Shown here one piece after another: positions 33,498 to 44,423 of a stretch of DNA of 64,000 bases. A program made the position numbers and the translations under genes. Numbering within the stretch: the stretch's first letter is position 1; each line of letters starts with the position of its first letter. Source of the stretch: Polytrichum commune (Eukaryota; Streptophyta; Polytrichopsida; Polytrichales; Polytrichaceae); NCBI GenBank assembly GCA_950295325.1, contig OX485807.1, forward strand, positions 11,621,001 to 11,685,000. The letters run 5' to 3'. The notes under the pieces are model-generated. The model searched no databases and was not told where the DNA came from. It was given only the letters and a program-made list of their open reading frames with translations.

Positions 33498-33891
33498 GAG
33501 CATCCTCAGTCGGTCTAGGTAAAGCTCACTGCAAACCAAAACCTATCTTTTGACTGACCTAAAATTAGAAACTGAAATTACCATCATTAGAAGCACACCT
33601 AAATAAACGTGAGATATTTCTCAAGAAAAAAGAATTGTAAAAATTTGACGTAGGTGAAATCCCTCATTGAAAACACCACATTTTCAAAATTTAGAGGGAG
33701 TGCACCAAATCTTGCTTTAAAATGGAAAGATCCTCCCACACTCCCTCCAAATTTTTGACATTTAGAGGGAGTGTGGGAGGATCTGTCCATTTTAAGCAAG
33801 ATTTGGTGCACTCCCTCTAAATTTTGAGCAATTTTAAGCAAGATAGGTCTTGGTTTGCAGTGAGCTTTACCTAGACCGACTGAGGATGCTC
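33498..33891. mobile_element. MITE with 52-bp near-perfect TIRs and an inner palindrome
   Basis: The left TIR (33498-33549, starting GAGCATCCTCAGTCGGTCTA) matches the inverted right end (33840-33891) at 51 of 52 positions. The inside holds a second large inverted repeat centred near 33765, with AGAGGGAGTG, CACCAAATCTTGCTT and GATCCTCCCACACTCCCTC mirrored on the other side, so most of the 394 bp can fold back. Flanks are TAAGTA (33492-33497) and TAAGCA (33892-33897), a possible imperfect target duplication. The GAGCATCC start resembles the Harbinger-like termini at 67 and 14754. Non-coding. Confidence 0.85.
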
Positions 33892-34074
33892 TAAGCAACT
33901 GGATGATCATCTCTTCCAAAGAAGAGGTTGCGTTAAAAAAAACTATGATAAATTATAGATGCTTGTCGAAAACTCTATAATACACAGTTTGAGTGTTCCC
34001 CATGAACGGGATTCCCCTTAATTAAAGGAGATTTATGCTCACCCAATATAATAAAGGTACCTATTCCTAATCAA

Positions 34075-34408
34075 GACCCCATCAACAATCTATAGGGTAC
34101 CATGATTTTGATAAGGCTGGGACTCGATTCCAATAGTGTCGTGACACACGTCTTGGTTTTGAGTGGTAACATCGAGGAGGAATGAGCGGTTAAATGGGCG
34201 GTTATGATAGACTCTAGACATTGGTACCATGTTTGGGCTAACTTTTGGCTTCAAAAATCCATTGTATTTTTAATTTAAGGAATTGAATTACCCAAAAAAA
34301 TAAAATTGTAGTCCTCATGATTTCTACCTTCCTACATGGGAAAATTTCACACCGCCTTAGAATTCTCCAGACTTGGCATATAATATCTTAAGTGGTCGCT
34401 TATGGATG
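34075..34408 (-). repeat. Dispersed repeat D, copy 2
   Basis: Reverse-complement counterpart of 19883-20230, from GACCCCATCAACAATCTATA to CCACTTAAG-type words at the far end. It ends at the same GTTGATGGGGTC boundary as copy 1, which suggests a true element end. Confidence 0.75.
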
Positions 34409-34856
34409 CCTCTACTCTACCTGGTCCCAAAAAATGCAACGAAGGAGCTAAGTAATGTTATGAGAGGGGCTTGGCGAGGGAGTGGATTACATAGTTCCTG
34501 ATTCATGTAAAAAAAGAGAGAGTAAAGACTCCTCTACAAACATTCAATATAATTTTATTTCATTTCATTTTCCAATGCGAAAGCATTTCATCTCTTTGGA
34601 CACATGCTATTTGGGAGGTATTTGTAAGAAGTATGTTTGTCACAAACAATGAGTCATAAATGGAGCGTATTTGGGAAACATTTTCCTACTGTATCAACAA
34701 CTCATACAACCAAAGAACCTAGGAATCATTCGGTATTCAACCCCTAAATGCACTTGGGCATTTTGGGGTTAAAATGGACGAAATCAGTGACTTGGGTTTA
34801 GGCAATTGTTCAAGGTGATCGACACATGTATAGTGGAGTTTAATCGTATGGACGTG

Positions 34857-34984
34857 CATAACATTATTCAGATCCATAACAATGTTCTTTGAGACCAACA
34901 ATATTTGATGGAATATTCTCCATATTCAGACTGAATATGGGGAATATTTTACAAAATACTATTATGGATCTAAATAATGTTATG
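34857..34984. repeat. Foldback hairpin element, 128 bp
   Basis: Outer arms CATAACATTATTCAGATCCA and its inverted partner differ at one site over 23 bp. Inner arms AATATTCTCCATATTCAG / CTGAATATGGGGAATATT also differ at one site. Probably a foldback MITE. Confidence 0.7.
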
Positions 34985-35867
34985 TGAGCTCTTTGGAGTC
35001 TACAATGTTTCATCATGTTTTGTGATCGTCCATGTGTCATATTTAGGCATGTTATAATAGTTTTATAGGAGGTGGTCTAAAACATGCTACATCGGCAACA
35101 TGTTGTGAGAGTGAAATTTGTGATGGCTCCCCTACCACTCCAACCCAAGCTGGGGTTGTGGGCCATAATCTTATGACAAGCAAAACCACATAGCACATGC
35201 CAAGTCACTAACATTAGAACACAACGTCCATACGAGGCATCCACCCTGATTACCCCGATGACTATAGTGCCCACCCCGAGAGGGGTTAGTAGTCCTGCAC
35301 CACTGTTATTATGCCCAGAGGGTATAATACCAAGGGTGGGTCGAACGGGCATTTCAATCACATTGACCTTTGGTCAGCGTTTCTTCTCTCTCTCTTGGCT
35401 CCCCTATCAAAGTAGTGAATCTTGCAAAAAGTTGTGAAGAATAATTTATTATCTCAATAAACTGCAATACCAAAAAAATCCTCAACAAAACATTGAATGG
35501 TTTTCCCCCAATGCTTGCAATGTCCAAATTGAAAATTGCAATGCCGATACTTCAATTTCCCGAGCACATTCATTGAACCTTCAAAAACATCTATTTTAAT
35601 GAGACATATTTGAATCCTCAATAATTACTCAAAATGTTATGATATAAAAAACTTAATTTAATGAAACATGAATATATTCGGGTACATCTTGTTGATCATC
35701 ATGCACAAGGACGTCAATGTTGAAATTTTATTAAAGTGTTTGAGAACAAATACATAGTACTTTAATTCAAGAGAGAAAACATTTATACAAATTTTGGAAT
35801 TACTATAACTTGGATGAAACGATCCATACAATATTGTATTTAAAATAAAGTGATTGAAAAAAATAGG

Positions 35868-35909
<42 letters not shown>

Positions 35910-38734
35910 ATATGTTTCTTATATATGAAGAAATGAAGAATTAATGTGAGGGTCAATGAATGTCTTTGGATTGGATGAGAAATTGCTTCAATTGATTAAA
36001 AGTCATCAAATTTAGATGTTTGCAAGTTCGGGATGGTCACTAAAGTTTTAGGGCAGTGTTGCATTGTTTCAAGATAGTGCTACAACCAGGTACCATTTCA
36101 TTTGATTTGCATGTATCATTAATGTATTGTTGTCGTATTGTTTTGGAATAATGTCAATTTATGTTAAAATTCCAATATCTCGATAAACGGTACATTTTAC
36201 AAACAAAATAGAGTCTATAAAACAAATTGATGTTGTAAATTATAGTCATCTATAAGGTCTTGAAAAAGACCTGAAAGTTTCATTTTATTTACTAATAAGG
36301 CGCCAATGATTCAAGATATATAGATGAATAGCCTATCTTTAATTAACCCCTAACCAAACTTGGCTTGCAGAAGTATATAGCTTGTGATCTCCCTGTGCCA
36401 TCATGACCTAAAGAAACCAACATGTGTAATCATGTATCCAAATCCTTTGATATGTTGCGTGCTTGTTTGTAGGAAGCATTGATTACCTTGCCATGAGGAG
36501 TGTAGAAGACTCAACTCTACATAATCGATTTCTTTGATGGCATTGAGACTTTGGTTGGACATACAAAAGGTACATAAGGTGGATGTGCTTATTTTGGATT
36601 TTTGTTTTCTCTTCAGCCACTTTGGGAAATCTATGAAACACACAATTGGTGCGAGATTGCCAAATCCCAATTGTGCCCTTGCCATTTGTTCATGATGTTT
36701 GGAGTTCACGTATGTTACTTTTGATCAAAGCAAAGATTGTCATGCTTGTTAAGTGGACAAATAGGTCTCCTCGAATTATATCCACCAACAAGTCTAGAAT
36801 AATCAATATATTTTGAGCACCTAGTTCACTCACTCATAAAATAATCAATTCTTGTATGTTTTTGGTGTTCTAACTAGATCCACAATAACCACATACCACT
36901 AAAACTAGGTGTCCAAATTATTGGTAGGTTGAAATTAGGAACGTCTACTTTATGAGTGTTAGATTGTGTGGTCATCTTGTTCTATATCAATCGTGTAATT
37001 ATGATGAAAGATTTTAATTTTATGATAAATGTAGGGTATGGGTATTTGATGATAGGTATATGTGTTTCTGATACCATTTGTGTTTATTTACCATGCAAGA
37101 ACCTTGATACTTGGGTAAAAATGGGTATACAAAAATTCTCACACTTTGACATATCCACCAAATGTCAACATTGTGTGGTATTATAATTTTGATACTTAGG
37201 GGTAGGCCTTTTAATACTCTTATGCATTTACATGTATGATACCCCAGAGGTGCATTTTACCAAACACATATGACTATACACGAGTGCACGAAAGGGGTAT
37301 TAATTTGAGGTTTGTTATACTACGTATACATATGCTACACTAATTGTAACTCACAGTTGATAACATTATTCATATATTGCAAGTTGGTCAATGGGGCCCT
37401 TTATTAATGGAATGATTCTAGAATAGTGGCCACATTCAATTTTAATGTGGAAGATACCCATGTTGGTAGGGTCTGCCGCGGCTACATGGCAAGCCATTTG
37501 AATAATGTTGAATTATATACATGTATGGAGGACCCTCAAAAAATACACAACAAATTTTGTAGTTGTATGGTAATGTTACTGGACTCTATAGCATAAGCAC
37601 TTTATACTAAATGATTTTCTTTTCATCAAGCATGAATATTGGCTTATGATGATGTCAAAAAAAACCAACAACAAGCGGACACACATTCTAATTCACCATA
37701 TGATGATTATCTTTAAAAAAATAAATTTAGTAGCTTTTTGTGATATGTATTACAAACTTAGATGCTTATGAGTTACATCAATAGAACAAATAAGTCCATA
37801 ACAACCTTATTCAATGAATCAATCATAGATTTTTGCATTATACATAAGATAGGGTTGATTGTTCTTAAAACAAATTGTATATTTATGTTCATAACTATAC
37901 ACAAATGTAATACCTCATTGGGGGCCAACGAGATATTGGCTTGAGCTATGATTAACTTGGAGGTAAGCACTAGGCACATGGAGAGAATGAAAGCCAAGGA
38001 ATGACCAATGCAAAGCATAAGAAGGGAAGTTGAGAAATCGATTTAATAGGGCTCCTCCAACCAAAAACAAGCCAATGTATAAGAGAGTGTCCACCATCAT
38101 GGGCAAGTTAAAGGGCAACAACAAGCATTGTATCAATTTCAAGTATTTAAAAGACATTTAAGTGCCCATGGCATCTAACTAAGTGGATGTGGGCTTACAC
38201 CACCCTCCAAAACATTACACTACATAATCAACTTTTTCAAAATTAGTTTTCAAGTAAAACTAACCCAAAGCTTAGACCATAATTACATCATGTTGAATTG
38301 TATGGTAGGATCCTCCATCATTGACAATTACATTGATTTTCTAGACAGTTGTCTTAAAATTGTTTCATCATTGTCTATGCTAAACATCAAAAACGTAATA
38401 AACATTTTCTTATTGTATCTAATTTTCTTTAAAAAAACCACACATCTCACATGAAAATAGATATTCTAAAATGTATTGATGAGTCTATCCATAGAATGAG
38501 GCCACCCAAAAGTATGAGTTTTGAAATAATATCCAAGTTTACATGAATGCAAGTTTCAATCGTTCACTTTCACCTTTATTCGTCTATTTGTGTTAAATTT
38601 GGATGATTGACCCTAACACATGACCCCAATATCCCAACTACAACCGGTCACTTCCCATTGCACAATAGTTGAAGCATGTTCTCTTAATTACATAGGTGAA
38701 TATGTATGCCCCTGCCCCGCCCCATGTAGGGAGG
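34985..38734. other. AT-rich DNA, no gene seen
   Basis: (TG)n microsatellite of about 19.5 units at 35869-35907. Stretches near 37030-37260 and 39450-39720 share GGGTATT, GATACCC and GGGTATACAAAAA words and may be related old repeats. No coding motif was found. Confidence 0.5.
35869..35907. repeat. (TG)n microsatellite
   Basis: Uninterrupted TG dinucleotide, about 19.5 copies. Confidence 0.95.
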
Positions 38735-38960
38735 GAGGGAGGGAACTGTTATATACAAGCGTACCTATCATTCATCCAACATAAAAGCCCATAAATGGTA
38801 TGAAACTTGGAAATTACTATTTTACTTGATTTGACACCTGAATTAGCTTCAAAAATCTCACATTAATTCTACTCGAGTCATTTGAGATGAATGAATGAAT
38901 GTCAAATGAATGTCAAATGAATGAAAGGTACACTCCAATATGATAATTTTCTCTCTCCCT
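38735..38960. mobile_element. MITE family M, copy 2
   Basis: Left end GAGGGAACTGTTATATACAAG, then GTACCTATCATTCATCCAAC (key words). Right end, read inward, GAGAGAGAAAATTATCATATTG, then GTGTACCTTTCATTCATT. It shares its interior with 26579-26814. Near the right end ATGTCAAATGA is duplicated. A 13-G run follows at 38973-38985. Confidence 0.65.
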
Positions 38961-40159
38961 CTCCGCCCGTTTGGGGGGGGGGGGGTCCTACCCTCATCGT
39001 GCCCTCTCAACATCGACTTCCTCCACTCAGCATGCACTTGACTGTGTCGTAAAGCCAACAACCATCAAGAGTTCTTATCGCTTTCTCGTTCATAATCCCT
39101 TTCAAGTCTTGATTTGTTTATGTGGTTTCCCGTGATAGAGCCCAACCTTGAAAGGACACATTAACCTTCACCCAAGGATTTTTTTGTTATTACATGTTTT
39201 GTCTTCTTTTTACCCATATGTATCACAAAAGATGTACCGTAAAGTGTGATATGAAGACCCAATTTGGAATTGGTTTTCAAGAGAGAGAAAGAGAGAGTTA
39301 TAGAGGATGAATCCTATGCTAAATGTGCACGGTTCATTCAAACATTGCCAACATTGGTTACAAGCAGTGTTGCTAGTATCATCTTTTCATTTACAACATA
39401 ATGGGTATCTTAATGAAGATTTCACATTGTTTTTTCTTTTTACATGTACGACATGGGTATTAGATGGCGTGTATGTTGTCAATACCATTTGGATCGATAC
39501 ACCACGCAAAGAGCCCTCATATCTAGATGAGATAATCGTCGTATCAATATGGTTTCAAAATGGTATTGACTCAAATTATAAAGTCTCGGGTATACAAAAA
39601 CTCCTTCACTGTAAAGTACCCACCAAATCTCAATATCCAACTGGTATTACAACTTAGATACCCACATGTAGATTCTTCGATACTATTAATGACGTTGAGC
39701 ATTGATACCCATACAATCACCTATACACCGGTCCGATAGTTGTGACAACTGCATTTTACGGAACAAACAACAAGATGAACGATTCAAGATTTCCCATAGT
39801 AAAGTTTGTCATTTTGTTTTTTTATAATTTTTAAACGTAGTGGCTCCAAGGTTGATTGTTTGCTCCCCGTTTTAGGGATAAATAATTTGGTCGACTTCGG
39901 TCGGTCCGAGCCTGGGTAACTTCCGGACGTGATAGAATAAGCTTTGGATATTTCGTGATGTGCAGTTGCTATCAAGATGCAAGAGTGTGTCAGTTGCTCA
40001 CAAACTCGGTCATGCACTTACGTCTCCACCGAGACTCCGAAAATGACGAAGGTGGGAGGCCTTTGTGGGATTGGTCGAACGGGTCGTGACTCGATATGTC
40101 GGAGCAAATGTTGTCGTAGGGACTCTCCCTCCCTCCCTCCCTACGCGCACTCGGAACCA
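38961..40159. other. No gene seen
   Basis: A poly-G tract is at 38973-38985. The plus strand carries an open frame of about 116 codons near 39307-39657 with no recognisable domain. It has no start context or homologous motif that would support a gene. Confidence 0.4.
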
Positions 40160-42207
40160 TTCAACGTGGACACGGAGGAAGTTCTCGTGACCCCAACGGC
40201 TTTGGAATTGCAAGGGTTGAATCCATCAAGGAAAGATGGAGATTCGCTAAATGGAACACTTTTGAACATCGACATTTGTTTGCAATTCCCTAATGTATGT
40301 CATAGATGGTCCACCTACTTGGAACGTACATGTGTAACTCCTGTCATGTATCAATGGGGTTCTTGAGCATGGTTGGACCAACATGACTGAAGATTTCATA
40401 TATGGTAAATACCAATACTTGTATCTCATGTTCTTTTCTCGTAGAAAGATCTCGTGTCGTTTGGAACCCATGGTTTTGGATGCATGACGTATCTGCACCT
40501 CGTGAACTTTCAACGGACGCCCTTGGGAATGTTCAACGAGGACACGGAGGACGTTTTCGTGACACCAACGGAACGGCTTTGGAATTGCGAGGGTTGAATC
40601 CATCAAGGAAAGATGAAGCTTCGCTAAATGGAGCACTTTTGAACATCAACATTGGTTGGCAATTACCTAATGTATGTCATAGATGTACATGTGTAACTCC
40701 TGTCATGTATCAATGGGGCTCTTGAGCATGGTTGGACCAACATGGCTAAAGATTCACATCTGGTAATATATCAATGTTTGTTTTTCTTGTTCTTTTCTCG
40801 TAAACAGTTCTTGTGTCGTTTGGAACCCATGGTTTTGGATGCATGACATATCTGCACCTCGTGAACTTTCAACGGACGCCCTTGGGAACGTTCAACGGGG
40901 ACACGGAGGAAGTTCTCGTGACACCAACGGAACGACTTTGGAATTACGAGGGTTGAATTCATCAAGGAAAGATGAAGCTTCGCTAAATGGAACACTTTTG
41001 AACGTCAACATTGGTTTGCAATTACCTAATGTATGTCATAGATGTACATGTGTGACTCCTGTCCTGTATCAATGGGGCTCTTGAGCAAGGTTGGACCAAC
41101 ATGGCTGATGTTTGTATTTCATCTTCTTCTCTCGTAAAAAGATCTTGTGTCGTTTGGAAACCATGATTTTGGATGCATGACGTATCTGCACCTCGTGAAC
41201 TTTCAACGGACACGGAGGAAGTTCGTGTGATACTAACGGGTTTACATTTGAAAATTTGAAAAACTTAATATAAATGCATGAGTCCATTTTCTAGTTTGTT
41301 GTTAGCACATATATGCTTGTCTTTCTTCATAATTTTCCTGCATATAGGGGGTTTTCATTTCATAGTGACCCATGCACATTGTTTGGGCTTCTGATGAAGA
41401 GTCCACTCCCAAGAGATTCACATTGGTAAAAAACATTGATGCTATATCTTCTCTTCTCTTCTCTTCTCTTCAACGGTCTTGTGTTGTTCGGAATCTTTGA
41501 ATTTGGGTGCATGACATCTATGCACCTCAAAAACATTCAACGGACAGAGAGAAAGTTTGTGTGATACCAATGGGGGGGGCTTGGATTTGAAGGGTTGAGT
41601 TCATTAGGGAGAGCTAAGGTAAGCTAACTAAACGAACACTTTTAAAGAACAAGTGTTTCACATTTCCAAATGTATCTCATGTAGATGGTTCACCTACCGT
41701 CATAAGGTGGGTAGTAAACCCTATCATGTATCGAAGGGGCATTTAAGCATATTAGGGTCAATGCCTCAAATAATAATAACTACTAGTGTTAGTTTTTTAA
41801 TTTTCTTATAAACAATCTTGTGTTGTTTGAGAACCTTGATTTTGGATGCATGACATCTCCGCACCTCATAAATATTGAACCGACCTAGTGAAGGTTCGCA
41901 TTATACCAAAGGGGTTATTGGATTTGCAGAGTTAAATTCATCTAGGATAGCTACATTAAGCTAGCTAAAAGAATACTTCACTAACCACATTTGTTTAAAA
42001 TTCCAAATGTATCTCAAAAACAACCCCCACCTACACATAATGTAGGTAGTAAACCCTATCATGTTCTAAAGGGGCTCTTGAACATGATAGGACCAACATG
42101 GCTAAAATTCACATAAGTAATAACTACTGAAATTGATATTTCCTTCTTCTCTCTTGAACAATCTTGTATGGTTTGGAAACCTTGATTTTGGATGCACAAC
42201 ATCAAAC
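40160..42207 (+). repeat. Large tandem array, six units of about 310-372 bp
   Basis: The anchor word GGACACGGAGG starts units at 40168, 40540, 40899 and 41208, with diverged anchors near 41542 and 41881. Each unit also holds GGGTTGAATCCATCAAGGAA, CTAATGTATGTCATAGATG, TTGAGCATGGTTGGACCAAC and TTTTGGATGCATGAC. Units 1-3 are very similar and units 4-6 increasingly diverged. In units 1-3 the plus strand keeps a short frame ending with the same residues (CVTPVMYQWGS or close), but unit lengths are not all multiples of three. I treat the array as non-coding. Confidence 0.9.
41448..41470. repeat. (TTCTC)n microsatellite inside array unit 4
   Basis: CTTCTCTTCTCTTCTCTTCTC in the fourth, diverged unit of the array. 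It is absent from units 1-3. Confidence 0.8.
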
Positions 42208-44034
42208 TTTTGAGACTTTGTTACACTTAGCTGACATTATAAGTTGGTTTGTTACATTAATGCCAATTTTTATTGAAGATTACTCAATCTCATAGATTTT
42301 TTTAATTTTTTTTGTGTTTAGAAAGAATTCACTCTACCAACATAAGACGTGCATGTAATATGCACATAATAGAGAAACTTTTGGTGAAAATGTTATCACA
42401 TATTAAGATATCAAAGCACAACAAAACTTTAAATTCTTAGCACACACCAAAAAACAAAACTAATTCTGCGTGGGAATGCATGAACACCATGATATTCCTC
42501 ACTAATTATCAGAATTGACCAACACTTTGAACATCACATTTATCTCAATGAATGTCATGCCAATGATATGCATGCAATATAGAATACTTTGACGTTATTG
42601 AAGATCTAAGCTTACAACATAATTTGGGTACCCTTGGATGCAAATACATATGTTGTATTTTGATCATCAATGTCTAATATGAGTGAGTATTTGTTTTCTC
42701 CTTGCCATAAGACAATATATATAATAAGGTTTCAAACACACACATATATAAAACATGAATTTTGAACTTAGTGAAGATTGCATAAATTGTGTACATGGCC
42801 ATATATATATTGAGACCCCACACATCCTTTAAGGGTTAAAGCCACATGTGACAAGAGCTCAATTATGTGAAAATTTGAAATGGGACTATGCTTGATGGAA
42901 TTAATTGTGGGGCCTCTTAAGGGTATTGTATGCTTACTAAGGTGGTTGTGGTCATGGTTGTGGTAAACCGTGACTATCAACCATGACCACATTATGCTCG
43001 CACTAGGGGTAGTTAAGAGACATGTGGAGTCAATCCTAGCAAGAAGAAAGAAGAAAGAAGAGTTGAATGCCTCCTCAACTTTTCCCCTGAACCTTGACCT
43101 CAAACTCCCTAGTGAGGCCACACGAGCATGAGCAACCCACTGTACGGTGGATATCATAGGGAGTGTTGAGATTGGTTCATGTTATATTAGAGGGTGGTTG
43201 TGGTTGTGGTCAACAGTTGTTATGCATTTTCCATCGAAAAACATAATAGAAAGAAAAAAAAAATGCCAACCACAACCGATCCTTAGTGCTAAACAACCTT
43301 CAAAATGTCTCCTCATACCTTGGACACGGTCCGAGACAAGTGGTGACGGGGTTGATGACATGGCAACCCAATGGATAATGTTGAGAGGGGGCTTCCCAAT
43401 GCGTGGCTCATCAAAAAGTGCAACCTCAACTAATTTTCGTCGACAATATGCCCAAATCTCCGGACTCTTAGTGACAACCAATACATTGAAGCAGTCAACT
43501 TAATTTGATTTTTTGGTCAGTCTTACCACGCTTTCACTGTTACAAGTTTTCAAGTCACTCGATGTCGGTGTTGCTCTCGTGTGTGTGTATATATATATAC
43601 CCTCACAATTAAACTTTACTTTGACATACCGTAACTAAAATGTTGCACTTAGACGCAATGGTAGTACGGGTCAAGCAAACCTCATTTTCCTTGTGACTCT
43701 TTTGACGTTTAAGTACCAAAATGGAACACGAAGACTCGTTCGGCAAGTAACTTGGCATGATGTAACTTGGCACCCAACAAACCGTGCATGTCCTTGTGCC
43801 ACATTTCCGAAAGTGTGTTGCAAATGGCACAATGATGTGTGTTTACTAACGTAGGCTCGTGTGTTGAATGGGCCAAGTCTGAGATCATTGGGCGATGACT
43901 TCATAATCACTTGGTGCATGAGGTGGCATTCTAGGATTGGGTACGAAGATGACTTCCTTACACCACAATCTTTGTCGTCTTCCGTTCTTAATCTTAATCC
44001 GTTTTTGATCAAAGTGTCAACAACAACTTGTGTC
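42208..44034. other. No gene seen
   Basis: A perfect 13-bp inverted repeat GTGGTCATGGTTG / CAACCATGACCAC lies at 42948-42990. Short unrecognised frames on both strands otherwise. Confidence 0.5.
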
Positions 44035-44422
44035 TAAGGTAGGGTGGCAATTTCCGTCCAAATTTCAGATGTGCCTAGTTGGGATGCTGAAACTATTTTT
44101 TTATAAATTTTGAGCGCTCCGCAAAGCTGGTGCAAGAGCAACTATGAAAAAATCAAGATTTTCCAGCATGTTTATGATTTCCTACAAATTTTTAAAGGAA
44201 ACCTTGTAGAGTGACCAACACTCGCACATAGGATACGTGGTATATCCACAGGGTGGATTTCTAAAACCGACCGCTGGCAACCAATGAAATGTTGGCAACG
44301 CTATGAATGGTAAAAGCACCTTGATAGGTGCTTTTGTAAACCCAGGTAAAAACACCTAGATAGGTACTTCCGACATAGGGGTCGACTTTAGGACCCGCAC
44401 GGAAATTGCCACCCCTACCTTA
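44035..44422. mobile_element. MITE with TA flanks
   Basis: Left end AGGTAGGGTGGCAATTTCCG; right end, read inward, AGGTAGGGGTGGCAATTTCC with one extra G. TA precedes the left end (44035-44036) and follows the right end (44421-44422), as in Tc1/mariner-type (Stowaway) elements. The interior repeats ACCTAGATAGGTAC/ACCTTGATAGGTGC words. Non-coding. Class is inferred from the TA. Confidence 0.6.
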
Positions 44423-44423
44423 A

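Noticed and set aside
39977-41084. Repeated small proteins ending CVTPVMYQWGS in the tandem array, plus their antisense frames
   Set aside because: Period lengths break frame between units and later units lose it. Likely a by-product of repeat similarity; retained only as a point to test.
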